Part shown: one piece after another, positions 15,301 through 26,726 of the stretch
How positions within the stretch are numbered: position 1 is the first letter of the stretch
Layout: each line of letters opens with the position of its first letter
Assembly (NCBI GenBank): GCA_903813345.2
Contig: CAIIXF020000011.1
Coordinates: 23,667,754-23,731,753, forward strand
Source: Owenia fusiformis
Taxonomy: Eukaryota; Annelida; Polychaeta; Sabellida; Oweniidae
Direction of reading: 5' to 3'
DNA: 64,000 nt
Made by a program: the position numbers and the translations under genes
The notes under the pieces: model-generated
The model's input: the letters and a program-made list of their open reading frames with translations, nothing else
The model's database searches: none
Told to the model about the DNA's origin: nothing

Positions 15301-16416
15301 TGGATCAGGAGAACAGGTTGTTATAGAGATACAGTCAGAAAATCTCCAAGCAATGTGTGAAACATCAATAGCAATAAAGCAACACATACAGGTTTGTTTT
15401 GTTTCTTGTAAATACATTTGAAACAGACATATTCACCATGTTTTTTGCCTCATTATAGTGGCCAAGCCACCCAACATCATTTTTGTGAAATAGCCTAAGA
15501 TCTTTGTTCCTTTAACTTTTTATACTATTTAAATTTTTCTACCAGGCAAATACAAGTAGCAGAAAACATTTTTAAACTTATATATAAAGTTTGATGAAGT
15601 CTTGTTTAAGATTTTCACCTTTCTTTCGGTTTAGTAATGAGCTCATATTCCACTGTATGTAGTAATAAGCCTATTCATCTGGTCATCTACAGTATTTCAA
15701 TTTTACATTTCTGTACATACAGGGGTTGAAGATGAGAATGCTGAACATTCCAATGGTAGAAGAGTTGAGACCCTTCATTCACCAAACTGAGGTTAGTGTT
15801 TAGAACATATGATAAGGTTACTGACATGTATAAAGAATAGAGAAGAATAGGTGATTCTTAAGAAGGAACATAGTTGGGGAATGGGGGTCAAGTCAAAATT
15901 TAATTCATTATGTTTTATTAGGGATGTTGACTTATTAACCCGACTCAGCGCTTTGTCCATTAATGTATCACTTGTCTATTCTATCTAACATTTTACTGAG
16001 ACTAAAGGTCAAGTTTTAAACCTAGCATACAATAAATGAGTGCTATGTCTCATGCAAAATGCATTTAGTCCTGTGCTTAAATCCTTTTCACAAATGACAA
16101 AACAGTTTTTATATCACCACCACAAGTGATCACATATTGTTAAAGTCTCCAACTATTTTTGTGGACTGTGTTCGGTGGTTGACATCTGTAATATATGTCA
16201 AGTTATGACATTTTGCATGTTAATGCATTATATAATACACAATCGAGCATGACATTCTTTGTATATTTTAGAATAGTATTCTTCATATTTCAGTGTCTGA
16301 GAACAGATCTGCTGTCTGCCCAGGAAGCGGTGTTGCTTGGAGACAAATCTGTAACGACAGCTGATGTCACACAACTCTACCATAGACTGAGGCAGATCCA
16401 TATTCCACATACATGA
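9368..16416 (+). CDS. FAAP100: FAAP100, Fanconi anaemia core complex subunit, 822 aa, eight coding exons
   Basis: FAAP100 joins FANCB and FANCL in the catalytic sub-complex that monoubiquitinates FANCD2/FANCI at DNA crosslinks. Exons: 9368-9481, 11592-11713, 11836-11977, 12568-13500, 14263-15016, 15180-15391, 15723-15791, 16294-16416; total 2469 bases, 823 codons with stop, in phase at every GT-AG junction. Human FAAP100 is 881 aa. Family signatures visible: SGIKVIYEYQ across the first junction (beta-propeller start), LFGIDANLLDTPIILIGLP (about residues 222-240), IKDLLAGINNIGQQL (about 415-429) before a helical linker, VVIEIQSENLQAMC near the end, and a C-terminal LYHRLRQ. The ATG at 9368 puts 38 residues before VIYEY, close to human. 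The same frame is open upstream (from 9248) but lacks ATG. A 5' UTR intron may exist. Exons 4 and 5 are unusually rich in X-box-like 14-mers. Identification rests on recalled family sequence; no search was run. Confidence 0.92.
9612..10387. mobile_element. Non-autonomous TIR transposon, 776 bp, 6-bp target duplication
   Basis: Ends are CAGGCCTGTCAACTTGGG and its partner ending GTTGGACGGCCTG. CTATAT lies on both sides (9606-9611 and 10388-10393). The first part (about 9658-9950) matches the shorter copy at 10768-11068, including the internal hairpin CCGAACGG...CCGTTCGG. No transposase frame is present. It lies in FAAP100 intron 1. Confidence 0.8.
10768..11068. mobile_element. Second copy of the CAGGCCTGTCAAC TIR family, 301 bp
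   Basis: Starts CAGCCCTGTCAACCC and ends AAGTTGACAGGCCTG. CAGTGC is duplicated at 10762-10767 and 11069-11074. The body is collinear with the left part of the 776-bp copy and lacks its right portion, so it is an internal-deletion derivative. FAAP100 intron 1. Confidence 0.82.
12221..12416. mobile_element. MITE, 196 bp, TIR CAGGCCCGTAGCCA, 5-bp duplication
   Basis: CAGGCCCGTAGCCAGG at the left and TTGGCTACGGGCCTG at the right are inverted copies. ATAAA is duplicated at 12216-12220 and 12417-12421. G-runs flank the phrase GGTTCACATTTGACAATTTTG. Decayed relatives are at 1623, 16780, 24480 and 36642. FAAP100 intron 3. Confidence 0.85.
13705..14192. mobile_element. Foldback element with nested hairpin, in FAAP100 intron 4
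   Basis: The outer arms start TGTTCCACAGCTGGATGACTC (split by this annotation as TGTTCCACAGCTGG + ATGACTC) and end in the complement at 14166-14184. CATTCAATATGGTTGCC at about 13754 pairs with GGCAACCATATTGAATG at about 14132. The centre (13911-13975) is itself an almost perfect hairpin with arms of about 29 bases around TCATCAT. The whole element would form a long double-stranded stem in the FAAP100 pre-mRNA. Exact termini and target duplication are unclear. Confidence 0.78.
16112..16227. mobile_element. Short repeat element, CACCACCACAAGTG start
   Basis: Shares its beginning (TATCACCACCACAAGTG, then CATATTGTTA) and its end (TGACATTTTGCATGTTAATG up to one insertion) with 43553-43692, while the middles differ in length. 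The opening can form a small hairpin (CACCAC/GTGGTG). It lies in the last FAAP100 intron. The class is not known. Confidence 0.5.
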
Positions 16417-16779
16417 TGTCATAGAACAATATCACATGTGACACAACATTATGTCACACAGTTACATTTGTATCTGTGAAGAGTACCAACAAAAATGGAA
16501 TGAGTTTGATCTATCTGTCACACCAGTTAATTTCAACATACAGTGTGTTAACTTTATGTCAGCATTGCTGAGTTGATCATGATCTGTTTAACTTTATTTA
16601 AAAGATATTTTCCATAACACATCACAATATATTAGAACCTTCGTGATTTCATGAGGAATTATAATTTTGTGAGTGGTCAATATTTCTTCAGCATTTGTAA
16701 CTGAGGTATCAATTCACACTTTGCTAAATAGTTTCCACTTTAACAAATGTATTATTTACAAACTTTAAATTGTGTAATA

Positions 16780-16935
16780 CAGAGGCCATTAGCCAGCTTT
16801 TGCCAGGTGGGTTCACTTTGTAAAAAATATACAAGGGGGTTCACATTTGAGCATTTAGTGTGCTCAGAATGGTGAAGAACTACCAGATTTTGAAAGACTT
16901 TTTGGTTAGGGGGTTCGCTCGCACCCCCAACCCTC
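16780..16935. mobile_element. Decayed MITE of the CAGGCCCGTAGCCA family
   Basis: The blocks CAGAGGCCATTAGCCAGC, GGGGGTTCACATTTGA, CTCAGAATGGTGAAGAAC and GATTTTGAAAGAC follow the order in the intact copy at 12221-12416. The right terminus is lost. It sits just past the FAAP100 stop, probably in its 3' UTR. Confidence 0.6.
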
Positions 16936-17031
16936 TACCTCCCGACTTCAAGCTTGATTCAGCTATTGTAACAGTGCTGGGGACAACTGTTTGTATTCAA
17001 TACCAAATGTTTGTTTGTGGTGCATGTATTA

Positions 17032-17305
17032 CTGTAGATTGGGTTAATTTGGCGTCACTTAACTTAGTGATTTTGCCATTTTTGGCAAAACTACTATATC
17101 TAGTAATTTATTATTGAAGCAACTCCACTGAGCCAATTTAGAAGTGACATGTTCTGATTATAACCCTTATCCTTTTCAAATTTTGTAAAAACTAAACCAG
17201 AGATGTCTTAAATACATCACACAAAATTCCTGGGATTCTCTCTAAATTTTGGAGAAGATGTAAATTGGCGGTTTTTCTATTTCGCCAAATTAACTCAATT
17301 TACAG
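17032..17305. mobile_element. MITE with CTGTAGATTG TIRs and TA target, 274 bp
   Basis: CTGTAGATTGGGTTAATTTGG and its inverted partner ending CAATTTACAG differ at two of about 23 positions; each end is flanked by TA. This is the layout expected of a Tc1/mariner-type MITE. Related AATTTGGCG ends occur in the foldback at 3848-5075. Confidence 0.75.
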
Positions 17306-17646
17306 TAACAATTTTGAAGAAATCATCCAATGCATACTGCTGCATTATACTACTGTAATCTCCCTTGCTAACTCAAAATATTATTAAGAACACATTAGTT
17401 TATGTTTTCTTGAATTTTTATAATTTATTTAATTTACTTCATATTGTACAAGAGAAATTGAGTCATAGTCTTTACTAACATGTGATTTGAAGACACCAGG
17501 TCATAATCTGATACTGTTTTCTTTCTTATATTTAATAAATGATGTAATAGATTTAAAAAGAGAACAATTTAATGTTTATCTGTCAAACTAATCAAATGGA
17601 TGATTACATATAATGCTGGATGTACACATGTGTATATTCTTAACAG

Positions 17647-17652
17647 ATAAAT
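17647..17652 (+). terminator. Candidate poly(A) signal for FAAP100
   Basis: AATAAA within GATAAATAAAGTTC, about 1.2 kb past the FAAP100 stop; another AATAAA lies near 17533. Either would place the two MITEs (16780, 17032) inside the 3' UTR. No transcript evidence. Confidence 0.3.
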
Positions 17653-17659
17653 AAAGTTC

Positions 17660-19270
17660 ATAACATTTTATGCATCAGTTTTGTCATGAATGGTCTCTTA
17701 GTAGTGCAGAATTGAATATAGTTAAAGGGTCTCCAGTGAGTATCAGATAAGACTTTGTCTTATATTTTGTCGACATATCCTCATGTAAATATTTACATTT
17801 TTACAATAATACCAGTACGTGATTATGAAGTTCTTGGTATTGATCTGCCGTTACATTATTTTTTTACCAATAAATTTTCAAAGTGAATAAATGTTGTATA
17901 AATCAGAATGTGCTTTAAGTGCACATATTTATGCCTCCCATCCCTGGTGATCATTTGTTCATCATTCAAGTCAAGTACTTGATTCTCTCAATTCAAGTCA
18001 ACTGTTATCCTCAAAAAGTCAATTATTTAATTTTTTACAATACAGAAGCATGTTGTGACTTTCATAATATAACACATTACTTAAAATACATACATGTACA
18101 ATGCATATAAATTTCAATACCAAATAATATTGAGCATAAAATTAGTTTCTCAATTAGCTACATAAAAAGTTCAAAATCAATCAAGCCACATTCTGTTCTA
18201 ATGAGTCGGGAAAATTAAAAAATGCATGACTTTAGCACACTATCCAAAATTGGTCACAACTTGGTAGCCTAATTAAGAAATCTTACTCTGCACTCACATT
18301 GATTATTCATGAAATGAGTGTATACCAGTAACCATAGTCAGAGTGAGTACCCTCTGAGCACAGGTTATTTTTGCAATGATTTTACAAGTATGAGTTATAA
18401 ATGATAATGTTCTTGTACATTTCTATACATTGGTTTCATGCATGGGTTAAAATTAGTTTATCATATGCACAGGTTAATTGGCAGCAATGGATTTATACTC
18501 AAGTTACAAAGAAATTATGCAAAAGTTACAATGATTTTATACACAAGCTATTTCCAACAGACTGCATCACTAAACTTAATGCATAACTTGTTGTGTCTAT
18601 ACATTTATAATATGCACTTTAATACAATATCTTTTATGTACAATTTTCAATTTTGTATGCCGCCCTAGTTACCATGGTAACTCATTTCAATTTTAACCAT
18701 TTTCCTGTTTTCAATATGACTGCTACTGGAATAAATGGTACCATGATATAATGCTCAAATTCGAGTTAATCAGTGTCCCAGTTGACCAGATTAGATACCT
18801 ATAATTCTGGGGCCACAATTGTCAGAATAAAGATTCAAATTTTACAGCACAAATGGCAAAAATGAAATTATTCTTTCAATTTTAGAACCATAATTTACTC
18901 ATTTAATAAAATCACCCAGGAGGGTGCTTTATGCCTGGCCATTGCAATATGTCATTCTGCTAGAGTACACAAAACGAAATCTAATAAAATTTGAATTCCT
19001 TTAATACACGTACATTATAGACATTTTCAAGTTGCGTAAGTGTGGCATTGAAATGACAGGACAGGTCAAAATATCACTTTTGCTCAACTGACCCCTGTTA
19101 AAACCTTATAGTACATTCTTGAATGTCAATTACATGTACATTATTGAAAACTTGATTTTCTGTTTCTACTTTCACAAAAATTTGATATTTGAAATTTTAG
19201 CCAGTCCCTAATTTGTTGAAGACTCAACCACAATGCTACAAAACATTATATTAAACTACTATATATTACA
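17660..19270. other. Convergent FAAP100/TFG spacer
   Basis: AT-rich sequence between the two converging 3' ends, with no coding frame recognised. It must contain the TFG 3' UTR at its right end. It includes a perfect palindromic X-box-like site, GTTACCATGGTAAC, at 18668-18681. Nothing else identified. Confidence 0.5.
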
Positions 19271-22200
19271 CTATTGTTGATATCCCTGTGCCCCGGGGGG
19301 TGTTGGATAGTTTCCTGCAGGGCGGGGATATTGTCCATATGAGGGTCCCCGAGAGTATGGGTTAGCACCTCCAGGCTGGGGTTGTGAGGGAGCAGGCTGG
19401 GCAGCTCCCTGGGGGGCAGGGTAGGCAGCTTGGGCTTGTCCTCCATACTGAAACAGAACAAAACATTGTAGTTTACATAATTATAATAAAAAATCCATAC
19501 CAATACGATTTTAAGTACATGTACTCTAAAGATACAATGACAAAATTATTCAAATTGTCTTAAATCGCAAATGCTGACAGATGGACAAACAGACTATCGG
19601 ATGAACTATGAAGACAGACAACTCAATATCACAAAAAAGTGATAGTATCCAACCTTACAGTATCCAACACTTAAAGTCTTGTATAATAGGCCTGTATTAC
19701 AGCAATAACAGACACAGTAAAACCTGTCTTAGTGAACACCTGTCTCTAGTGGACACTCTTCCTCTGTACATACTCTGCTGACTTCTGTATAAATTACTCT
19801 CTCTGTAGTGAACACATACCAACGTTGAACGTTTTTGCTTGGCAAAAAATGTTCTATAAACACAGATTTTACTGTATATGATATTCTCTCAAATATAAAC
19901 ATAAAACACATGTACATCGTGTTTAATGGACCATTTTATAACCAATTACTCTACAATCCTTACTTGCTGCTGTTGATTATATGCAGACTGTTGTCCAGCA
20001 TACTGCTGTGGCTGCTGTTGATATTGCTGTTGCTGCTGTTGTTGTTGACCATATTGGGAGGTTGCGGTGTATGATGGGTTAGTGCTGGGCTGGGAGGCTC
20101 CTGAATAACAACACAGTACGAAAAACGTAAAATTGTATAACACATAACACAATTAAATCAAATCTCTGATGGCTGTTGAATCCTGCGCTGTATTCAGATT
20201 GTGTGGGCTTTCAGGCTTTAACACTATGTATGATGGGTTATTATTAGGCCTAAAAGTCGAACAATTCTGACCTCATTTTAGGATAAACATTAGATTTTAA
20301 GGACAAAATGGGTATTTATTAATATTTGATGAGATATCTCAATCATTGTTTTCAACGAAATCAAAAAAATCCAGATTGTAAGGAAAAACATTAGCATACT
20401 TTTTTGAAAAGTGAGATTTTTCAAATAACTTAACAAGCTTACCACTATATGACTGCGAAGATGCAGTGGCAGATGGATAACTCTGGGATGCCTGAGGTGG
20501 AAAGTAGCCTGGCTGTTGTGGTGTAGCCTTTGGCTGCTGGGATGCGCTAGATGCTTGTGTGGCTTGTGGGTAACTAGACTGCTGTGCCCCTTGTTGTTGT
20601 TGGCCATAACCTGATATGAACAATTCCAAAGATATGTATTATCTCTGTTTACCCGACCAGAAGTTTCTTTTTGTTTTTTCTTATTTAAACACATCTAAGT
20701 GATAAAGGAAAAAAGCAAACAGAAGTTATATGCAGTTATTGTTAAAAAGTGCAAATATAAGATTGACAGTCACTTTTTTGTGGGTGGGTATAATTAGTAC
20801 AAGCTTCACCTTTACAATAGGTCCCCCATACATTATTCTTCCAAGGATTTTTTTCTATATTCAGTGAAAATTCTAATTTTTACTGATTTTGGCTAAAGAT
20901 ATCCAAAATGGTTAAATATCAATTTTCAAGATCTAAGGGATGCAAATACATTTACAGCTTGGTGTAGTTATAAATTCCCAATTGCGAGATCCCTCATCCC
21001 CAGACATATACCTTGAGGGTACTGCTGCTGCTGTTGCTGGGGAGGAGCCTGTGCGGGTGGCTGTCTCTGGTGTATGGGGGTCGCTGACCCATGACTTGAC
21101 ACACTATCTGGGGTACCTGGCCTAAGACCTGCTGAATCTGAGGCTAATAAAAAGAGGTGAGAAAGGCGAGGCTCAACAAAATGTTTCAGAAAAGTAATAT
21201 GATAAAAAACTGTGCATCAGAACACCTCTGAAATGCACAACTCAAAATGTGACAGCTTTTGTATTACCTCCCGATTCTACCAAAATCAGACAATTTTTAT
21301 CAGAACCCATCGCAATGCGAAGACTTTTCAGATTTTCTGAGTTTCATTGACATGTTACAAAGCCTCATAATACAAGCGCCTTAATTTTAGATATGATTGA
21401 ATATACAGATATTGAGGATATACCAGGTCTTTTGATATGTTTAGATTTTGAAAAGGCATTTGATTCGTTAAATTGGAACTTTATGTACAAAACAATCGAA
21501 AAATTTAACTTTGGAGAAAATTTTAAAAAATGGATCAAAATTTTATATCAAAGTCCAATTATGAAAATAAAAAATAATGGTTGGTTTTCAGATAACATTC
21601 AAATGGAAAGGGGTGTACGCCAAGGCTGCCCAATATCAGCTTTATTATTCATTTTAACAACAGAAATTTTGACTAATGTAATAAAAAATGAAAAGAACAT
21701 AGAAGGTATTAAAATCGAAGCAAAAGAGGTAAAAATTATACAGCACGCAGATGATACAACCCTGTTAGTATCAAATGAAAATTCTTTGAACATTGCACTT
21801 GAAAAAATTAAATCATTTTCAAAAGTCACAGGATTGAATCTAAATATTAAAAAAAGTAATGGAATAAAACTTGGAACTTTTCAAAACAATGAGAGGGAAA
21901 GCATTTCAGGCATTCACTTTCCAGAAACCCCAATCAAATGCCTAGGCATTTATATTGGCCAAAATAAACCACAATGTGAAACTCTAAATTGGGAATCAAA
22001 AATAAAAACACTAAGGAAAACACTTAACATTTGGAAATGTAGAAAACTTACTCTTTTTGGAAAAGCCCAAATTATAAACTCCTTAGCAATATCTAAATTA
22101 ATTTACAATTTTTCTGTACTCGAAATGAATGATAATGTAGTAAAAGAAATAGACAGCATACTCTTTGATTTTCTGTGGAATGGGAGAGACAGAATAAAAA

Positions 22201-23519
22201 GAAAAACTGTAATACGAATGGTGAAAAATGGAGGCTTAAACATAATTGATACTAAAATAAAAATACAAAGTTTAAAATCAGTTTGGGTTAATAAACTTCT
22301 AACTAGTGAAACATCCTGGAGACTTTTTCCAAGTTATTTGATAAATAAAACAGGTCTATGTTTAAAAACATTTCTAAAGTGTAATTTTAACCACGATGTA
22401 GCACCTAAAGAGCTGTATATATTTACAACTTTTTACAAGGAAGTGTTCTACTCTTTTAATAAGTGCAAAACATACAGGAATAATAATGAAATGAACAATG
22501 ATGACATTTTAAGAGAAATCATTTGGCTAAATAAAAGATTTTTATCTAAAGGCAAGACAATACTATATAAGAACTGGATTAAATCAGGTTTTATATATGT
22601 TAAAGATTTCTTCAATAATGATGGAACTTTTAAAAGTAGTAACACTTTCATTCAAATTTTAGAAGAAAAAAGAAACTGGATGGTAGAATTAAGTATCCTT
22701 AAAGATACAATTATGAAAATATGTAAATATATTGGAAAGGAAAATTTACCTTACCTAAATGAGAATAACAAACCGATTTTTTTAATGGAAAATCATTTTG
22801 TAGATATACAAAATAAGAAAGCTAAATTCTTTTATAATATCCTACAAAATCAAATATCTGAAAGGAATATGAATGAATTTAATTGGAATAAGTTATTTGG
22901 TATAAAGCAACAAATCTGGGAAGATATTTATCAGCAAAAGGTAAAAGACATGACATACAAATATTTCTCTGAATTTAACTTCAAAACCATTCATAACATA
23001 CTGGCATGTGGAAGCACAGTGTCAAAATGGAACAAAAATGTTTCAAGCATGTGTCTTATCTGCAATAAAACTCATGATATGAAACATATGTTATATGAAT
23101 GTAAAAAAGTAAAACATATATGGCAAGAATTAGGTATACAATTAAAATGTGAAATCATGTATAAACATATTGTTATAGGATTTTTATCTGGAAATAACAT
23201 CACCAACTTCAGGAATGTCATTATAACAATTTTAGGGATCACAATATATAACAACTGGTGTAAATTTTCTGAAGACAATAATAGTTGGAAACTATTTGAC
23301 ATTCGAACAACTTTCATAAGAAATTTACAATATTATTCCTGCTTATTTAAACTCATAAAAAAGGACTACAATTTGTCTATATGGATTGAAAACATCATTA
23401 AGAACTTTTGAAAAAAAAAAACATTTATCTTTATCAAGATTTTTGTAAAACAATTTTTGTGAATCCTGCTTATACGCAATTTATTGTATTGTCATTGTAC
23501 ATGTTTAATATTTGTGAAT

Positions 23520-23550
<31 letters not shown>

Positions 23551-26500
23551 GCGCCTCAATGTTTTGTGTCAGTTACAGCAGTGTTCAATTCAGACAGGTT
23601 TCATTGTACATTGCAGTGCTATAAGTGTATAAGTGTTGTAGACATCACTGCAAATGTTAATGGAAGAGAAAATGAAATAATCGAAGCAAGAATATAGTAT
23701 CTTTCATAGAAGTGGTGACATGTGATATTTTACAAATATTTCATTCTGTTGGGTAAATTTTTGGTCATCTTAGTGGTTTTTTGGACATCTCAGATATTAA
23801 TGAAATATTTGTTTTATCATCAATGATTAGAATCCCTACTTTACTATAAGGCAAGAAATGTTTATCAGTGTTAACAAAAATTTACAACAACATACATCAA
23901 AAAATCAATTTTAACTTTACATTGAATGAAAAAGGTCACGGCAAGGAAATGCACTCTGATCAGTATGCCTTTTAAACTAGAGGGAATACATCTTATTTTT
24001 CATTCATGTGCTTGGCATTGACCAATCAGCTAGAGAGTGGGTATCATGGCAATGAATAATGATGACATTTACCCAATTCAGGTATTCTACCAAATATGAA
24101 ATGTGAATGAGTCCTATTAGGTAAAACCTAAAATAATTACAAACAAAATTTTGTTTCAATACAAGTTATTCCTTGCCATGTTGCCCTTCACTGAAAATCT
24201 TCAAAATAAATTTCACCCTTCATTGATGCATACCTTCAGCTGCTTGATGACCAAATGAGCTTAAAACTGCATTCTGGGTAGCATTTTCCTCCTGTGACTT
24301 TTGCTTAGATAGTGGGTCAAATTCTTTACTCTCAAGCGCAGTTGCAGGCTTATAAACAGAAGTTGGTGCTGGGGATGGGTCATTTCTTGTTGTTGAGTCA
24401 GGGACTTGGTTATTTGCTGCAAAATCAGAAAATAACATGTAATACATCAACCTGATGATTGAACAACCCTCTCTGGCCCCAGCCTGTAGCCAGGGGTATT
24501 TGTCAAGTGTTTCTGGGCCAACTTGTCAAATGCGAACCCCTTTTTTGAATTTTTTTAAGAGTGAACACCTCAAAAATCTCTGGACCTATTTTGCAAAAGT
24601 ATCAATTACCAAATTGTGTTCATAAGAGCCCCTTTGGTGATATGACCATTAAATATGCTTCAAAATTTGCTAGACACCCCATTTAAAAACGCAAACTACT
24701 ATTTTCACTTCTTCAGTTGAAAAGCCTATTGGATTTCATCACAAGCAGGTATCAGGTGGTTTTATCTCATTAACTTTACTGAAATTACTGTTTCCATGTT
24801 TAATTAAGAATGATTTTAAATAATTTCAACTGTTGTCTTCATTCACTTTCCCTGTTTTCATGAATTCCAAATATATCCCTGAACCCCATCTAAATCCATC
24901 CTTGCTCCAGGGGTATTACACTTGATTCCAAAATTGAATTGAAAGATAAATGAAACCCTTTGAATAAAAGAGGCCTAAATCTACCATTCAGCCACTTACT
25001 TTGTTCTTCAACTACAGAGGCGCTGGAAATTCTAGGTTGTGGTTCAAGTCTGTCAAGTAAATGATTAACACGATCTCTAATATCCTGAAGTTCTGATTTC
25101 ATATGTTTAATCTCATCATCCTCAAGTGGTTTTGGAATATCATTAACTGAAATATAAATGTTTTAGAATATCATTTATTGAAATATAAAGGTTTGGAATA
25201 TCATTTAGGAAAACATAAAACATTTACACTGAATATAAGCTTTCAATTGTTAACTGAAATATAATGGTTTCAAAATATACAATGTATGTTGAAATATAGA
25301 GAATTCAATTTGTCAAACAACAGTTTCAATATATAACTTATTGAAACAAAATGCAATAAATCACTTATCACAGAGGTCAAAGGGTTAGCACAGATGGACA
25401 TTCCTTACATTGTGCTATAAACTATTACAATATGTACAGCGAAACTTATATATCCGAACACCTCTCTAATCTGAACACCTCTCAGTGTGAACATTTTTTC
25501 TGGTCACAAATTTGTTATCTCCCATTGACTTACATGTGAAATGTGAACACTTGCTAATCTGAACACTTTTGGCCAGTTCCAAAGGTGTTCGATTAAGACA
25601 GGTTTTACTGTTGTATATTGAAACTTTACTTACCAAATATGGTTAGCCTCAGTATTCTACTGCATTGTATGGCGAAGGATAGATCAGAACTATCAAATAT
25701 AGATATCAAATCACCCTCTAAAAATACAATTGTGAATACATGTATATGGTATCATGCCTGATGGATATGTATGCTGGTAGAGAAAATGATTATATTATGC
25801 TTAACATTCTGGACAGCAATGTCATTGTATATGTTCTGATATCCTTTGCATTTTGATAGACTTAGCTTCTGATTGGATGAGAGAATGTCAGGATGGCGGG
25901 TTTGAATTGTTTTATGACCAGTTAGTTTGATGGTCTCCAGCAGTAGAGATGGAGTTGCTTAACTGTGAATTTGTTTTAACATATTTAGAGGTTAATTTAG
26001 AAGAAAACCCTGCACTCTGGGCATTTTTAGGAAAATGGAGACACTGGTATTTCATGCAATATCAGACCCCTGTGAATTTGAATATTTGCAAGGATAATCA
26101 AAGGAGAAAATTATTCCACTCTTTCCTCCGTAATCACCCATCCCTACACTATAGCATAGGCGTAGCCAGGAGGGGGTGCAATGGTGCTATCGCACCCCCC
26201 CCCCCATAACCAATGAAAATATAATCATTAGATAGAGGAAGAAAAGAGCTTTAAAATTCTTTGATTTGAAGCTTCTAGCTCAATTTTGAAGGAAGTTACA
26301 TCAATTTTTGTAAAATTCAAAACAAATATTCGTCTTTTTTTGGGTTGCTTATGCCACAATCACACCCCTGACTGAAAATCGAAAAAATTTCGGCAATCAC
26401 ACCCCCCTTACTGAAAGCTGGCTACGCCCCTGCTATATTATTCCTATTCCTGTCAACTTTATTCGAAAATAATTTTTAATTCAAGACAACCTAGATCCTC

Positions 26501-26726
26501 ATTCCTTACCATCATCTTTGTATTTGATTGTGACCTCATCACTACTGTCTAAATGTCCTCTGAAGACACGCTGCATCATTAAGATAAGCTCATCATATGT
26601 AATATCCTCATTATGGATTGGTATACGCCGTATGTCATTCCCTAGTTGTGCCTTGATGATAAGCTTTCCACTGAGATCTAGGGTCGGGAAGCCTTGATCC
26701 CCCATTCTACCAGATGTTGAATTCAT
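19271..26726 (-). CDS. TFG: TFG (Trk-fused gene), PB1-domain COPII/ER-exit scaffold, 414 aa, eight coding exons
   Basis: TFG oligomerises at ER exit sites and organises COPII carriers toward the ER-Golgi intermediate compartment. Exons on the minus strand: 26510-26726, 25634-25717, 25000-25146, 24234-24416, 21012-21143, 20443-20610, 19964-20100, 19271-19447; total 1245 bases, 415 codons with stop (human 400 aa). The first six introns are all phase 1. Residues 16-101 form the PB1 domain ([49 protein letters not shown]). A coiled coil follows (about 108-131, [20 protein letters not shown]). Then come [12 protein letters not shown] and a long Q/P/Y/G-rich low-complexity tail ending GYQQ, with [11 protein letters not shown] matching the conserved end. 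An acceptor TTCCAG lies 3 bases before the ATG, so a non-coding 5' exon exists upstream; I did not find it. The N-terminus is about 12 residues longer than human. Confidence 0.95.
19713..19877. mobile_element. MITE of the TACAGTAAAACCTGTC family (copy 1)
   Basis: Begins ACAGTAAAACCTGTCTTAGTG and ends CACAGATTTTACTGTA, inverted with respect to each other. Internal phrases such as GTGAACACCTGTCTCTAGTG recur in six other copies in this window. TA at the ends suggests a Tc1/mariner-type MITE. Lies in the last TFG intron. Confidence 0.75.
21386..23543 (+). mobile_element. 5'-truncated LINE (L1/Tx1-like) inside a TFG intron
   Basis: The insertion is flanked by AATACAAGCGCCTYAAT at 21369-21385 and 23544-23560 (17 bases, one mismatch), and it ends in AATAAA followed by a run of about 25 A. 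It is antisense to TFG and lies in the 3.1-kb intron between exons 4 and 5. The 5' part (endonuclease and the N-terminal half of the polymerase) is missing, typical of target-primed reverse transcription that stopped early. The intact frame and near-perfect duplication suggest a young insertion. Confidence 0.93.
21393..23411 (+). CDS. LINE ORF2 fragment: reverse transcriptase C-terminal part, 672 codons
   Basis: Motif A is LDFEKAFD (residues 17-24, catalytic D18), motif B is [13 protein letters not shown] (from 73) and motif C is HADD (118-121). Next are the thumb and the block [11 protein letters not shown]...[20 protein letters not shown] in outline, characteristic of the L1/Tx1 lineage. 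A C-terminal zinc-knuckle-like CxxC-x3-H-x3-H-x4-C follows at 554-570. The ATG at 21393 is only the first methionine after the truncation point, not the native start. No stop or frameshift in 672 codons. It is not a host gene, and with no endonuclease or 5' UTR it is unlikely to move alone. H replaces the commoner Y/F before ADD. Clade assignment is by eye. Confidence 0.9.
   Translation: MIEYTDIEDIPGLLICLDFEKAFDSLNWNFMYKTIEKFNFGENFKKWIKILYQSPIMKIKNNGWFSDNIQMERGVRQGCPISALLFILTTEILTNVIKNEKNIEGIKIEAKEVKIIQHADDTTLLVSNENSLNIALEKIKSFSKVTGLNLNIKKSNGIKLGTFQNNERESISGIHFPETPIKCLGIYIGQNKPQCETLNWESKIKTLRKTLNIWKCRKLTLFGKAQIINSLAISKLIYNFSVLEMNDNVVKEIDSILFDFLWNGRDRIKRKTVIRMVKNGGLNIIDTKIKIQSLKSVWVNKLLTSETSWRLFPSYLINKTGLCLKTFLKCNFNHDVAPKELYIFTTFYKEVFYSFNKCKTYRNNNEMNNDDILREIIWLNKRFLSKGKTILYKNWIKSGFIYVKDFFNNDGTFKSSNTFIQILEEKRNWMVELSILKDTIMKICKYIGKENLPYLNENNKPIFLMENHFVDIQNKKAKFFYNILQNQISERNMNEFNWNKLFGIKQQIWEDIYQQKVKDMTYKYFSEFNFKTIHNILACGSTVSKWNKNVSSMCLICNKTHDMKHMLYECKKVKHIWQELGIQLKCEIMYKHIVIGFLSGNNITNFRNVIITILGITIYNNWCKFSEDNNSWKLFDIRTTFIRNLQYYSCLFKLIKKDYNLSIWIENIIKNF
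25435..25615. mobile_element. MITE of the TACAGTAAAACCTGTC family (copy 2)
   Basis: Starts TACAGCGAAACTTATATATC and ends GACAGGTTTTACTGTTGTA. Contains GAACACCTCTCTAATCTGAACACC and CATCTCCCATTGACT-like blocks shared with the copy at 43195. In a TFG intron. Confidence 0.7.
26154..26432. mobile_element. TIR element of the CAGGGGCGTAGCCA family, about 279 bp
   Basis: Left end GCATAGGCGTAGCCAGGAGG and right end CTGGCTACGCCCCTG are inverted. CTATA is duplicated at 26149-26153 and 26433-26437. A C-run and two ATCRCACCCC blocks are internal. It lies in the first coding-region intron of TFG. Confidence 0.75.

Noticed and set aside
19246-19503. Minus-strand 85-codon open frame over the last TFG exon
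   Set aside because: It reads the exon in a wrong frame. The TFG frame, fixed by the preceding exons, gives the conserved [11 protein letters not shown] end.
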